DNA of 64,000 nucleotides, taken from Bacillus sp. Marseille-Q1617. Lineage in GTDB: Bacteria; Bacillota; Bacilli; Bacillales; Bacillaceae_B. The stretch covers positions 2,233,501-2,297,500 of the forward strand of contig NZ_CAHJXM010000001.1 in assembly GCF_903645295.1 (NCBI RefSeq), in the 5' to 3' direction. The stretch's first letter is position 1, and the number at the start of each line of letters is the position of its first letter. Position numbers and translations under genes: made by a program. Of the stretch, positions 56,343 through 64,000 are shown in pieces. The notes beneath the pieces are model-generated. The model saw only the letters and a list, made by a program, of their open reading frames with translations, was not told the origin of the DNA and made no database searches.

Positions 56343-56870
56343 TTAGGCATTGTCAATTTCAGTAATGGAGTCTAAAGGCGTATTAACTGCTTCACGCGCT
56401 CTTTTTACTGCATCTTCATCAGGAGCATCATAGAAGCATAAGCACTTAGACATATCTTCACATACATATGTCCTTGAGAAGGATACCTCAGGAACCTCTG
56501 CATAGTGAACAGAATTTTTCTTCTTACGATCTAGATAGGCATCCATCGTCAAGTTCTCCGGCAAGTTCCATTGAACCAGATAATTAACCTTATCAGCTTG
56601 TTTCTTTACGTCATCCAGCTCTTTACCCACTAACCTTACTTCTTTCACTAATTCCACAGTCAGATCTAAGTCTGAAAGAGAATCAGATACCGCCTCTTGA
56701 CTTTCTCCTTCAAAAATGAAAAATGTTCTTGAAAGATCCTTCGAAACTTGCACCTCTACAAGGTTAACTTCCTTTTTTTCAACTGCTGAATTGATTTCCT
56801 CGACTTTGCTTTCAAAAGCAGATTTATTTGAAACCCCGTTTACTGTTGACTCAACTAAAAATAAAGCCAT
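56343..56870 (-). CDS. DUF4242-type (nickel-binding-like) protein
   Basis: 175 residues from the ATG behind AAAGGAGTGGAGCAA. Two similar halves: MALFLVESTVNGVSNKSAFE ... LSRTFFIFEGESQEAVSDSL and VNYLVQWNLPENLTMDAYLD ... CEDMSKCLCFYDAPDEDAVK. The second half is a DUF4242 ferredoxin-like domain (V-x-E-D-x-x-K-C-x-C-F-Y-x-A-P-x-x-x-A-V). Divergent from the HxlR regulator, which probably controls it. Function not known. Confidence 0.75.
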   Translation of the reverse strand: MALFLVESTVNGVSNKSAFESKVEEINSAVEKKEVNLVEVQVSKDLSRTFFIFEGESQEAVSDSLSDLDLTVELVKEVRLVGKELDDVKKQADKVNYLVQWNLPENLTMDAYLDRKKKNSVHYAEVPEVSFSRTYVCEDMSKCLCFYDAPDEDAVKRAREAVNTPLDSITEIDNA

Positions 56871-57010
56871 TTGCTCCACTCCTTTAAAAATTAGATTTAC
56901 TCTATAGATTATTTTATTATACTCAGTTGCAAAAAACAACCAACTAACATTTTTATATTTATGATATATTTATGTTAAAATAATGCTACGCGCAAAAGGA
57001 GGACCCTTAA

Positions 57011-57454
57011 TTGAAAACAACCTACAATTTACCTTGTAATATTGCACAAACATTAAACATAATTGGAGACCGGTGGACACTATTAATTGCACATGAAATC
57101 CTAAAAGGAAATGTGCAATTCACTGATATCAAAAAATCCTTGGAAGGAATCTCATCAAATATCTTGTCTGATCGTATAAAATACTTAGAGAAATGCGGCC
57201 TTGTCACCTCAGTGTTGTACTCTGAACACCCGCCACGCTATCAATACCAACTAACGGATAGCGGAAAGGATTTAGAACCCATCTTTAACGCCATACTGTT
57301 ATGGGGACGTGACCATTTACAAAAATGCTATAAAAAGATCATTCACTCCGAGTGTCAGCATGAAGTGACAATCGCCTATTACTGCCCACATTGCGAGACC
57401 AACGTTGACAATCTTTCGGTGGTTGAAGTGAACGAAGAAAAAGTAAGTTCCTGA
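57011..57454 (+). CDS. HxlR family transcriptional regulator
   Basis: 147 residues from TTG behind AAAGGAGGACCCTTAA. CNIAQTLNIIGDRWTLLIAH (Cys near the N-terminus, as in redox- or aldehyde-sensing HxlR members), EILKGNVQFTDIKKSLEGIS, SNILSDRIKYLEKCGLVTSV and RYQYQLTDSGKDLEPIFNAI. A C-terminal extension C-Q-H...C-P-H-C could bind metal. Placed between the divergent DUF4242 gene and the ABC operon, it is a candidate regulator of both. Confidence 0.9.
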   Translation: MKTTYNLPCNIAQTLNIIGDRWTLLIAHEILKGNVQFTDIKKSLEGISSNILSDRIKYLEKCGLVTSVLYSEHPPRYQYQLTDSGKDLEPIFNAILLWGRDHLQKCYKKIIHSECQHEVTIAYYCPHCETNVDNLSVVEVNEEKVSS

Positions 57455-57482
57455 CACTTAATGTGTTAGGGACTATTTTCTT
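57438..57482 (+). terminator. Hairpin at the end of the HxlR gene
   Basis: AGTTCCTGACACTTAATGTG TTAGGGACT ATTTTCTTTT: AGTTCC-TGACAC / GTGTTA-GGGACT arms, overlapping the last codons. Confidence 0.7.
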
Positions 57483-57522
57483 TTCAAGGCAGTTTCATTA
57501 GATGGAGACAACGCCCAGATTC

Positions 57523-58296
57523 CTACTTCGACGGCGTTACTCCACCCCACTGTTTCTGAATCCATTTTTCAAAAGCGGTAATTGCTTTATCTAATAATAA
57601 TCCGCATAAACCAATAAAAATGATACCGGCTAGAACCAGATCTAATCGAAGTAAATTCCTCGCATCAACAATCAAGTAACCCAGGCCTGATTGTGCACCA
57701 ACCATTTCACCGGAAACCAAAAAGATCCAAGCCGTGCCCAGAGCAATGTGCAGTCCGTTGGCGATGTATGGAAATGTTGCCGGGAAAATGATTTTTGTCA
57801 TCAATTGGGGTTGCTTTATCTCCAAATTCTCTGCAACTTTCAAATAGGTTTTATCCACTTTTTTCACAGCTGAAACTGTTGAAAGCAACACGGGATAAAA
57901 TGCTGCAATGAAAATAATTACGATGGCCGGGGCGTTTCCGATACCAAACCATAACACAATAAATGGAGACCACGCGATTGGCGCAACCGGACGTAATACT
58001 TGTACGATTGGATCGATGATATTCCATACTCTTTCCATGCGTCCAAGCAATAACCCTAAAACAATTGCCGTAACGACTGCTAACAAATAGCCTGTTGCAA
58101 AACGAAAGAGGCTGACCTGCAGGTGTACGAACAATGTTCCATCTGCGATCAATGAAATAATTCCATTTAAAACCATAAGTGGTGTCGGAAATAAATTTTC
58201 ATTAACATCGGTTACTACAATCACCATCTGCCAAAGAGCGATAAGGATGGCAAAACCTATTAAGATATTTAATAACTTCTTTACCGCGTTATTCAT
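57523..58296 (-). CDS. ABC transporter permease (SsuC/TauC-like)
   Basis: 257 residues; the ATG is 2 bases from the stop of the binding-protein gene (GATGTGATGACATG). Six helices and the EAA loop (YLKVAENLEIKQPQLMTKII, FPATFPYIANGLHIALGTAW). Family of nitrate/sulfonate/taurine/pyrimidine-precursor permeases: WSPFIVLWFGIGNAPAIVII. Works with the lipoprotein and ATPase encoded upstream. Confidence 0.9.
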   Translation of the reverse strand: MNNAVKKLLNILIGFAILIALWQMVIVVTDVNENLFPTPLMVLNGIISLIADGTLFVHLQVSLFRFATGYLLAVVTAIVLGLLLGRMERVWNIIDPIVQVLRPVAPIAWSPFIVLWFGIGNAPAIVIIFIAAFYPVLLSTVSAVKKVDKTYLKVAENLEIKQPQLMTKIIFPATFPYIANGLHIALGTAWIFLVSGEMVGAQSGLGYLIVDARNLLRLDLVLAGIIFIGLCGLLLDKAITAFEKWIQKQWGGVTPSK

Positions 58297-58300
58297 GTCA

Positions 58301-59272
58301 TCACATCGCTTTATTAATAAAAGAATTATCCACGAAATCTTCATACGTTGGTGGATTTTCAGAAAGACCCATTTCCTTGATGTAATTTCTCAACTCTGTA
58401 TAGGAATCTTCATTAATTTTTAAGTCATCATACGAAATCCACTCAAGTGACTGTTCAAGCACCTTATCATCTACATCTAAATAATCCTTAATAATCGTAT
58501 TCGTTTCCTCATGACCTTCTTCTGCTTCCATCCCTGCCGCTACATAGGAGTCTATGAACTCTTGTGCTGCTTCCGGTTCATCTTCAAGAAACTCACCTCG
58601 CATAACAAGGGCACAGTCGATTGCATTTTGCCAAAGGTCATCCTCTTGATAAAGAACTTTTCCATTTCCATTCACCACGGATTGAGCTCCGAACGGCTCT
58701 GCTACAACATATCCGGCAATCCTTCCTTCTGAAAGTGCAGCTGGCATTTCAGCGGGTGGCATCTCAACGGCATTTACATAATCATAAGAAAAACCTGCTT
58801 GTTTCAAAGCTTGGTAGAGTAATATATTGTGTGTCGAAAACTTATGTGGTATTGCAAATGTCTTCCCCTTAAGGTCTGATACACTTTCTATATCATTTGC
58901 TACTACAAGCGCGTTACCATCACGATGCCCAAGAGCAACTGCTTTCAAGTCAATTCCTTGTTCCTTTGCCCGCATCGCAACGGTTACTAAGGCAGATGCC
59001 CCATCAATACTACCCGTATTTAATGCGTCCATCAGATCCGGCCAAGATCCAAACTTTACGAGTTCTAATTCAAAGTTTTCGAAGCCTTCTTCAGCAAGTG
59101 CCTCTTCAACATATAATGGAACTGCGTGAGTGATAGGCAAATAGCCTATTCTAATCTTTGTTTTTCCTTCTTCACCACTAGAACTGTCCTGCCCGCCACA
59201 GCCTGTCAACAGCAGTGCCAAAATTAATCCAAACGCAAGTAATTTGCTCCATTTTCCTTTACTTTTCATCAT
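58301..59272 (-). CDS. ABC transporter substrate-binding lipoprotein (SsuA/NrtA-like)
   Basis: 323 residues. Lipobox in LILALLLTGCGGQD (Cys about 25). TKIRIGYLPITHAVPLYVEE (typical first strand), VKFGSWPDLMDALNTGSIDG, AVALGHRDGNALVVANDIES, VEMPPAEMPAALSEGRIAGY and VAEPFGAQS are marks of NMT1/SsuA-type proteins. The ligand could be a sulfonate, nitrate or thiamine precursor. AGGGGAGGTATTC-type site upstream. Confidence 0.9.
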   Translation of the reverse strand: MMKSKGKWSKLLAFGLILALLLTGCGGQDSSSGEEGKTKIRIGYLPITHAVPLYVEEALAEEGFENFELELVKFGSWPDLMDALNTGSIDGASALVTVAMRAKEQGIDLKAVALGHRDGNALVVANDIESVSDLKGKTFAIPHKFSTHNILLYQALKQAGFSYDYVNAVEMPPAEMPAALSEGRIAGYVVAEPFGAQSVVNGNGKVLYQEDDLWQNAIDCALVMRGEFLEDEPEAAQEFIDSYVAAGMEAEEGHEETNTIIKDYLDVDDKVLEQSLEWISYDDLKINEDSYTELRNYIKEMGLSENPPTYEDFVDNSFINKAM

Positions 59273-59296
59273 GAATACCTCCCCATCCTTTGTCGG

Positions 59297-60076
59297 TTAA
59301 ATATGATAACTAATAGTATTACTTCCTCCACTAAACTGAAACTCTTCAAAAATCCGCTTACGATAATATTGGAAATTACCATGACTTCGATCACGAGGCT
59401 TTGACATCTCAATCTTAATTTCACGATGAACTTCACCAGGATTTTTACTCATTATAAATATGCGGTCTGACAAATAAATAGCCTCGTCAATATCATGTGT
59501 AACAAGGACAAAAGTAGCGTTGCTGCTTTCTTGAATCTTTAGTAATTCATCCTGTAAATAATAGCGGTTAAAAGCATCCAATGCAGCAAGTGGTTCATCC
59601 ATCAAAATAATTTCCGGCTCAGTTATCAAAGCGCGGGCAATTGCCACACGTTGCTGCATCCCGCCCGACATCTCATGAGGGAATTGCTGCCCCTTGTTCT
59701 CTAAACCTACTAACTTTAAATAGTTCAAAACACGGTCTTTACGTTCAGCAGAAGAAAGTTTTTGCCCCTCTAAACCTAGTTCAACGTTTTTAAACACTGT
59801 TCTCCATGGCAGTAAACCATAATTTTGAAACAGCATCATACAATTTTTGCTTGGCTTTTTCACTTCATTTCCATCTATATGGACCTTGCCGGCAGTAGCC
59901 TTCTCAAATCCACCGATAATATTGAGCAAAGTACTTTTCCCACAGCCACTCTCACCTAAGATGGAGACAAATTCATTCCTATTCACATGTAAAGAAACAT
60001 TATTCAATACTTGTTCACTACTGCCATTAAAGGATTTACTAACATTATCTATTTGAACGAGCTTATCATCTGCCAT
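59297..60076 (-). CDS. ABC transporter ATP-binding protein (SsuB/TauB-like)
   Basis: 259 residues. Walker A LGESGCGKSTLLN, Q-loop MLFQNYGLLPW, signature MSGGMQQRVAIARALI, Walker B IILMDEPLAALDAFNRYYLQ, switch VLVTHDIDEAIYLSDRI. N-R-Y/x and D-I-D-E-A mark the nitrate/sulfonate/taurine subfamily. First gene of the three-gene operon, TTATAAGATAGGGTGGGGTG upstream. Confidence 0.93.
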   Translation of the reverse strand: MADDKLVQIDNVSKSFNGSSEQVLNNVSLHVNRNEFVSILGESGCGKSTLLNIIGGFEKATAGKVHIDGNEVKKPSKNCMMLFQNYGLLPWRTVFKNVELGLEGQKLSSAERKDRVLNYLKLVGLENKGQQFPHEMSGGMQQRVAIARALITEPEIILMDEPLAALDAFNRYYLQDELLKIQESSNATFVLVTHDIDEAIYLSDRIFIMSKNPGEVHREIKIEMSKPRDRSHGNFQYYRKRIFEEFQFSGGSNTISYHI

Positions 60077-60687
60077 GCATTAACACCCCACCCTATCTTA
60101 TAAAATCTTTATGCATTAAATATGTATGATTATAAGACCCTTAATTCCGATATACTTACTTTGTATTGTTGTAGGTAAGTTTATTATACTTTGTTAAAAA
60201 ATTCAACCTAGTTTTTTACCACCGGATGATTTTTTCGCCCAAAGTCCTAAAAATCAGAATACTAAACCATATGAGCCGAGGGGCCAGGCGCAGGAGCTGG
60301 ATGCAGAAACCATCCCTTTTATCCACAACCCAGGAATATTATATTTTCTTAACATTAAAAAAGCCTCTATTGCATACTTAGTGCAAATAGAGGCTTTATA
60401 TTATACTTCTGTTCAACTATATATATTACTTTTACTTTCTCAATCACAACACCGTAAGCTGGGCGAAAAAATATATCCTTCAATGTACTCTTTGTCCTGA
60501 TTTACTTTCGCAAGCTGGTTATGCAGCCATCAGCCCAGGCCCTTAACGCATTATATTTTACGGTGGAGCACATGAATCAGAATTCCCCTTAATTCACCCA
60601 TACTTTAAGTGCGTTTTTCAAGATGTTTCAGAATAATAGCTTCCCTGAAGCTATTGAATCAGTGCTTTAAAAAATTCTGTAGACTAA
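60077..60687. other. Intergenic stretch before the ABC operon
   Basis: Promoter region of the ABC operon (AGTATAATAAACTTACCTAC on the minus strand contains an ACTTAC...GTAAGT dyad, a possible operator) and the terminator at 60361-60396. 60460-60650 shows traces of coding sequence on the plus strand (PDLLSQAGYAAISPGP, stop, IIFYGGAHESEFPLIHPYF) that I cannot identify; possibly a relic. No S-box or T-box was seen. Confidence 0.45.
60361..60396 (-). terminator. Terminator
   Basis: AAGCCTCTATT-GCATACTTAGTGC-AAATAGAGGCTT: 10-bp stem plus inner GCA/TGC. T-run on the minus strand (from ATTAAAAAAG), about 290 bases beyond the oxidoreductase stop. Confidence 0.8.
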
Positions 60688-61668
60688 TTAATTAATTTTC
60701 AAAACAAGTTTACCATTTCCCATACCTTTTTCTAGCTGTTCAAAGCCCTGTGATACTTTCTGGAGCGGCAGTGTTTCACCAATAATCGGACGAAGTGTAC
60801 CACTTGTCAGCATGGCAATTACCCCCTGAATGCTTTGTTCATATTCTTCTTTTGGTGCGTTCCAAAGAGCTGTTGCTAAAATATCACATTCCTTTTCCAT
60901 TGCAAAACGCGGATTTATTTCTATTGAACCGCGATTTCCAACGATTACAATTTTACCAAATGGTGCAATTAGCTTTAAATCTGTTTCTAAATTCTTATTT
61001 GCTAAAAACTCGATAATTACATCCGGTCCTTTTTCATCCATTAATGCTAGCACATCATCAATGGTTTCTTCTGTCACATGATCAATGACAAAATCTGCAC
61101 CAGCTTGCTGAACCATTTTTTTACCTTCTGGTTTACTCGCTGTCCCAATTACTTTAGCTCCATGAGATTTAGCCATTTGCACAACTTGTAATCCAACCCC
61201 GCCACTGGCACCATGAATAAACACGGTTTGACCAGGTTTAAGACAGGCACGTTGAAATAGGACACGGTATGCAGTTAATGCAGGTACCCCCAGTGCTGCA
61301 CCTTGTTCAAAAGATACATGATCTGGTAACGGATGAACCAAAGTTGCATCACATACTATTTTTTGTGCAAATGTACCTGTACTATTACTTCTCATTAAAG
61401 ACGCAATAAATACACGATCACCAATTCGAACATTTGTGACTTCTTCTCCGATCGACTCCACAATTCCTGCACCGTCTAAGCCTGGGGTATAGGGCAATTG
61501 AGGTGTACAAAACGAATATGTACCAGATAATGTGTAAGTATCGCTCGGATTGATTCCCGCCGCAAATAAACGAACACATACCTCTCTCTTTCCTGCTACT
61601 ACATCCTCAACATCTGTAAAAACTAATTTCTCAGGTCCACCAAATTGTGTAACTTGAATTGCTTTCAT
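60688..61668 (-). CDS. NAD(P)H:quinone oxidoreductase-like zinc-free alcohol dehydrogenase
   Basis: 326 residues. GroES-like domain MKAIQVTQFGGPEKLVFTDV, NPSDTYTLSGTYSFCTPQLP, YTPGLDGAGIVESIGEEVTN; Rossmann part GQTVFIHGASGGVGLQVVQM (A-x-x-G-V-G), GAKVIGTASKPEGKKMVQQA. No zinc ligands, so QOR (crystallin-like) rather than ADH. Its leader, including the ribosome site AGGAGGCTGGGAAC, is shared with the flank of the GNAT gene at 17 kb. Confidence 0.92.
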   Translation of the reverse strand: MKAIQVTQFGGPEKLVFTDVEDVVAGKREVCVRLFAAGINPSDTYTLSGTYSFCTPQLPYTPGLDGAGIVESIGEEVTNVRIGDRVFIASLMRSNSTGTFAQKIVCDATLVHPLPDHVSFEQGAALGVPALTAYRVLFQRACLKPGQTVFIHGASGGVGLQVVQMAKSHGAKVIGTASKPEGKKMVQQAGADFVIDHVTEETIDDVLALMDEKGPDVIIEFLANKNLETDLKLIAPFGKIVIVGNRGSIEINPRFAMEKECDILATALWNAPKEEYEQSIQGVIAMLTSGTLRPIIGETLPLQKVSQGFEQLEKGMGNGKLVLKIN

Positions 61669-61674
61669 GTTCCC

Positions 61675-61862
61675 AGCCTCCTTGTGATTAATAAATATTG
61701 AAAGTTAGAATTTGAAGTAATATTAAAGTATAAAATATTATCCTCTCAAATGCGGACATATTAATTCATTACTTCTACTTTAAAAAAGTCCCCACCTCAT
61801 AAACAATTTGCTTCTATATGAATAAATTAACTTAATATTACCCCTTTTCTTTTTTCTTTGTG
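61675..61862. repeat. Duplicated locus flank, GNAT deleted copy
   Basis: 61675-61742 equals 17030-17097 and 61791-61862 equals 17572-17640, apart from scattered changes. At 17 kb a complete GNAT gene lies between these blocks; here only about 48 bases remain, including ATTAATTCATTA, similar to the last codons of that gene. This is a copy of the same locus with the GNAT lost. Confidence 0.7.
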
Positions 61863-61954
61863 AAAGGTCTTCTTTCTAATTTCTTTAAATAAACTGCCTC
61901 ATTCTCATAACCTCGGAACATATTAATTACGGGGTTTATTTTCCCCTTGTAAAT

Positions 61955-61984
61955 GAAGAAAAGCAGAACGGGAACCGTCCACAC
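61955..61984. repeat. Half copy of the GGACGGTTCC repeat
   Basis: GAAGAAAAGCAGAACGGGAA CCGTCCACA: the right arm of the long form at 667-776. Confidence 0.6.
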
Positions 61985-61998
61985 ATCACTCAATAAAA

Positions 61999-62034
61999 AC
62001 GGTGTTGACCAATGTAAGGCCACCACCGTTTTTT
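61999..62034. terminator. Terminator after the kinase pseudogene
   Basis: ACGGTGTTG ... CACCACCGT with AAAAA before and TTTTTT after, so it works both ways; just beyond the kinase stop. Confidence 0.8.
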
Positions 62035-62787
62035 ATGGTTCAGCACCTGGAAACTCGATGTCAAATTCAGTGCCCACCCCTTCTTCGCTTTCCACTCTGA
62101 TCTTTCCCTTAAAGGAATGGATGATTTGGTAGCTGACCATCATCCCGAGGCCCGTCCCTTTTTCCTTTAGGGAATAATAAGGGGAGCCCAGGCGCTGGAC
62201 TTGTTTCGGATTCATGCCGATTCCCTGGTCCTTGACGGTGAGCCTGATGTGTCCATCGACGGTTTTATGACATGACAGCGACACGGTTCCACCATTCGGC
62301 ATGGACTCCACAGCATTTTTCAAGAAATTGAGCAGGGATTGGTTCAGCTTTTGGGGATCTGCTCTCATCCAGCAGTCATCCTGAATGTCGGTTTGAAATT
62401 CAACCTGCTGATTCACATTGAAGGTTTGAATCAGTTAGGCTGTACGTTTTAACTGTTCACTAACATTGACGGTTCCATAAGTACTGTTTGAAGGTTTGCC
62501 TAAAGCGAGAAAGTCGTCGATAATTTCATTTGCCCGGTCTAATTCTTCAATCGACAACTTGATGTATTCTTTTTGGCGATAAGGGAGATCGGGTTCATCA
62601 AGGAGTTGAAGAAACCCCCTGCTCACCTGCATAGGATTGCGGATTTCATGGGCAAAAACACCGGTGAGTTCACTGATCACCCTGAATTTCTCCGAGTCCT
62701 GGACATCCATCCTAAGCTGTTGGGTCTCACGAATTTTCTCGATCAACACGGGACAGAACCACGTGACGGCAATCGTAAATAGCAGGG
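62033..62787 (-). pseudogene. Sporulation-type sensor histidine kinase, truncated and with in-frame TAA
   Basis: One frame from the repeat at 62788 down to 62033, broken by TAA at 62435-62437. Remaining order: [18 protein letters not shown] (last membrane helix), H-box [20 protein letters not shown], then after the stop LIQTFNVNQQVEFQTDIQDD, N-box LLNFLKNAVESMPNGGTV, G1 VKDQGIGM, G2 EKGTGLGMMVSYQIIHSFKG. The H-box resembles B. subtilis KinB/KinE-type kinases of the Spo0A phosphorelay. The N-terminal sensor part is replaced by the palindrome. The stop precedes L-I-Q where Gln (CAA) would fit. Confidence 0.85.
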
Positions 62788-62840
62788 AAGCACGGGGACG
62801 GTTCTTGCGCTTCCGAAGCAAGAGAACCGTCCCCGTGCTT
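62788..62840. repeat. Perfect GGGGACGGTTCT palindrome joining two broken genes
   Basis: AAGCACGGGGACGGTTCTTG CGCTTCC and GAAGCAAGAGAACCGTCCCC GTGCTT: about 26-base arms, the best copy in the window. Its left end is the truncation point of the kinase gene and its right end that of the lsrB gene, which are divergent. Confidence 0.92.
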
Positions 62841-63878
62841 ACCTTTCTATGTATGTTACTGATTGTCGGATCCCTGATGGCCTGCGGAAACTCCGGGGAA
62901 AAAGATGCGAAAGAAGGTGGCGGCAAAAAAGATGCGAAGCTTGCCTTCATCCCTAAACTGACAGGTGTCGGCTTCTTCACATCAGGCGGCCAGGGAGCAA
63001 AAGAAATGGCCGATACTTTAGGAGTGGAATTGAAATATGACGGACCTTCAGAAGCATCCGTATCCGGCCAGGTGAAATACATCAATAACTTTGTCAACCA
63101 GGGCTATGACGCTTTAATGATTTCCTCTGTATCAGTGGACGGACTAAGCCAGTCACTCAAGCGCGCCAAAGATAAAGGAGTCAAAATTCTCACGTGGGAC
63201 TCTGATGTAAAACCTGAAGATCGTTCCTTCTATATCAACCAGGGAACGCCGGACCAACTAGCCGAGCTGCTGATTAAAATGACGTCCGATCAGATCGGCG
63301 ATTCCGGCAAGGTCGCGTTCTTCTACTCCAGCCCGACCGTTACGGATCAGAACCAATGGGTCACAAAAGCCAAAGAAATCATCGCAGACAAATACCCGAA
63401 CTGGGAAATTGTCACCACCCAATACGGTGAAAACGATGCTCAAAAATCACTGACTGTCGGAGAAAGCATTCTGAAAACATATCCTGATATTGATGCCGTC
63501 ATCTGCCCGGATGCCACCGCCCTCCCTGCCATGGCCCAGGCAGCAGAAAACCTGGATAAAGCAGGCAATGTCGTTGTAACCGGATTCTCCACACCAAACG
63601 TCATGCGCGACTACGTCAAACGCGACACCGTCAAACAATTCGGATTATGGGATGTTAAGAAACAAGGGGCACTTGCTGCATATGTTGCCTACCTCATGAC
63701 AGTAGAAGGAAAAGACCTTAAAGTCGGAGACGAGTTCGAAGTACCTGAAATCGGCAAGGTAAAGATCGAGCCGAACAGTATTTAAGGGTATGATTATGAA
63801 GCTGAGGACAGCGGGATTATTCTATTGCCTGAGCGGGTTGTGTTTACGAAGGATAATATTGATGAGTATGATTTTTAA
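62841..63878 (+). pseudogene. lsrB: LsrB-like AI-2 (autoinducer-2) binding lipoprotein, broken
   Basis: From the palindrome: [20 protein letters not shown] (lipobox L-M-A-C, but start codon and basic N-terminus lost), then [80 protein letters not shown]. These words follow LsrB of Salmonella/E. coli closely. TAA at 63783-63785 falls in [18 protein letters not shown], where LsrB has Gln; the same frame continues ...[19 protein letters not shown] to TAA at 63876. Periplasmic-type AI-2 receptor of the Lsr uptake system; no other lsr genes are in view. Confidence 0.88.
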
Positions 63879-63941
63879 ATAAGATAATGTAAAGGATTGA
63901 TAAATTGCCGGAAGGCTTTTGATCAATCCTTTTTTCTGTGA

Positions 63942-64000
63942 AACGGGGACGGTTCTCACCCTACTTTTACCGCGTAACCATGTTTGCAGGGATGAATATG
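63942..64000. repeat. GGGGACGGTTCT repeat, incomplete at window edge
   Basis: AACGGGGACGGTTCTCACCC TACTTTTACCGCG. The left arm is present; the right arm would lie beyond the window. It resembles the element at 15486. Confidence 0.6.

Noticed and set aside
60077..60360. SAM riboswitch or T-box before the ABC operon
   Set aside because: The transporter type suggests sulfur control, but none of the conserved S-box or T-box words were found.
62637..62840. Long 5' extension of the lsrB frame
   Set aside because: It is antisense to the kinase H-box region and passes through the palindrome; the family-like part begins only after 62840.
1..64000. tRNA or rRNA genes
   Set aside because: No cloverleaf-like GGTTC...CC(A) arrangement or rRNA signature was noticed; a tRNAscan/Infernal run would settle it.

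Overview
The window looks like chromosomal DNA from a low-GC Firmicute of the family Bacillaceae, perhaps a marine Bacillus or Rossellomorea-like organism. This is inference from AGGAGG-type ribosome sites, a Zur box, a SpoIISA/SpoIISB module, an RsbR paralogue, PadR/DUF1048/ABC and MocR/EamA gene pairs, and a betaine (BCCT) transporter. Most genes lie on the minus strand. No rRNA, tRNA or CRISPR array was seen.

Layout. 1-7 kb: decayed accessory DNA with several GNAT acetyltransferases, a PadR-controlled ABC exporter, a frameshifted kinase and truncated genes that end in dispersed repeats. 7.6-9.2 kb: a BCCT osmolyte transporter. 9.3-15.9 kb: small membrane proteins, a DJ-1/PfpI protein, WYL and AraC regulators, GNATs and gene fragments. 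About 16-35 kb: a cassette-like array. Unrelated small genes (DUF1062, VOC, erythromycin-esterase-like, lipoprotein, YjcQ, DUF3139, ArsR plus flavin reductase, GNAT, tiny membrane proteins, MocR plus EamA, DUF5412, signal peptidase, methyltransferase) are separated again and again by one family of hairpin sequences. Each hairpin is flanked by a C-rich core of the type CTGCCCaaTaaTTGAAtAAG. A complete XerC/D-type tyrosine recombinase lies inside the array, a C-terminal remnant of a second copy lies at its left end, and an IS110-family element sits beside one of the sites. 35.4-37.9 kb: a decaying phage-type replication module (DnaD-like initiator, G39P-like loader, DnaB-like helicase with a frameshift).

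38-52 kb is more ordinary backbone: SpoIISA/SpoIISB toxin-antitoxin, a Zur-boxed zinc-binding lipoprotein (AdcA/ZinT), adenosine deaminase behind an adenine-type riboswitch, an RsbR-like stressosome protein, a DUF421 protein, cardiolipin synthase, and a sigma-54-type operon (acyl-CoA synthetase, enoyl-CoA hydratase, 40-residue membrane protein, Na+/solute symporter) with its enhancer-binding activator just upstream. 53.5-55 kb is a gene desert full of inverted repeats. 55-60 kb holds an acyl-CoA-dehydrogenase-like flavoprotein, a DUF4242 protein, an HxlR regulator and an SsuABC/TauABC-type ABC transporter, probably for scavenging organosulfur or organonitrogen compounds. 60.7-64 kb: a quinone oxidoreductase, then two broken genes (sporulation-type sensor kinase and AI-2 receptor LsrB) joined head to head by one palindromic repeat.

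Two themes run through the window. Several families of palindromic intergenic repeats sit at the exact ends of truncated genes. Pseudogenes are also frequent: frameshifts in a P-loop kinase, a signal peptidase, DnaB, DUF3953 and CBO0543 genes, and single in-frame TAA codons in VOC, kinase and lsrB genes. All identifications were made by reading the sequence and from memory of the families; no search was run.
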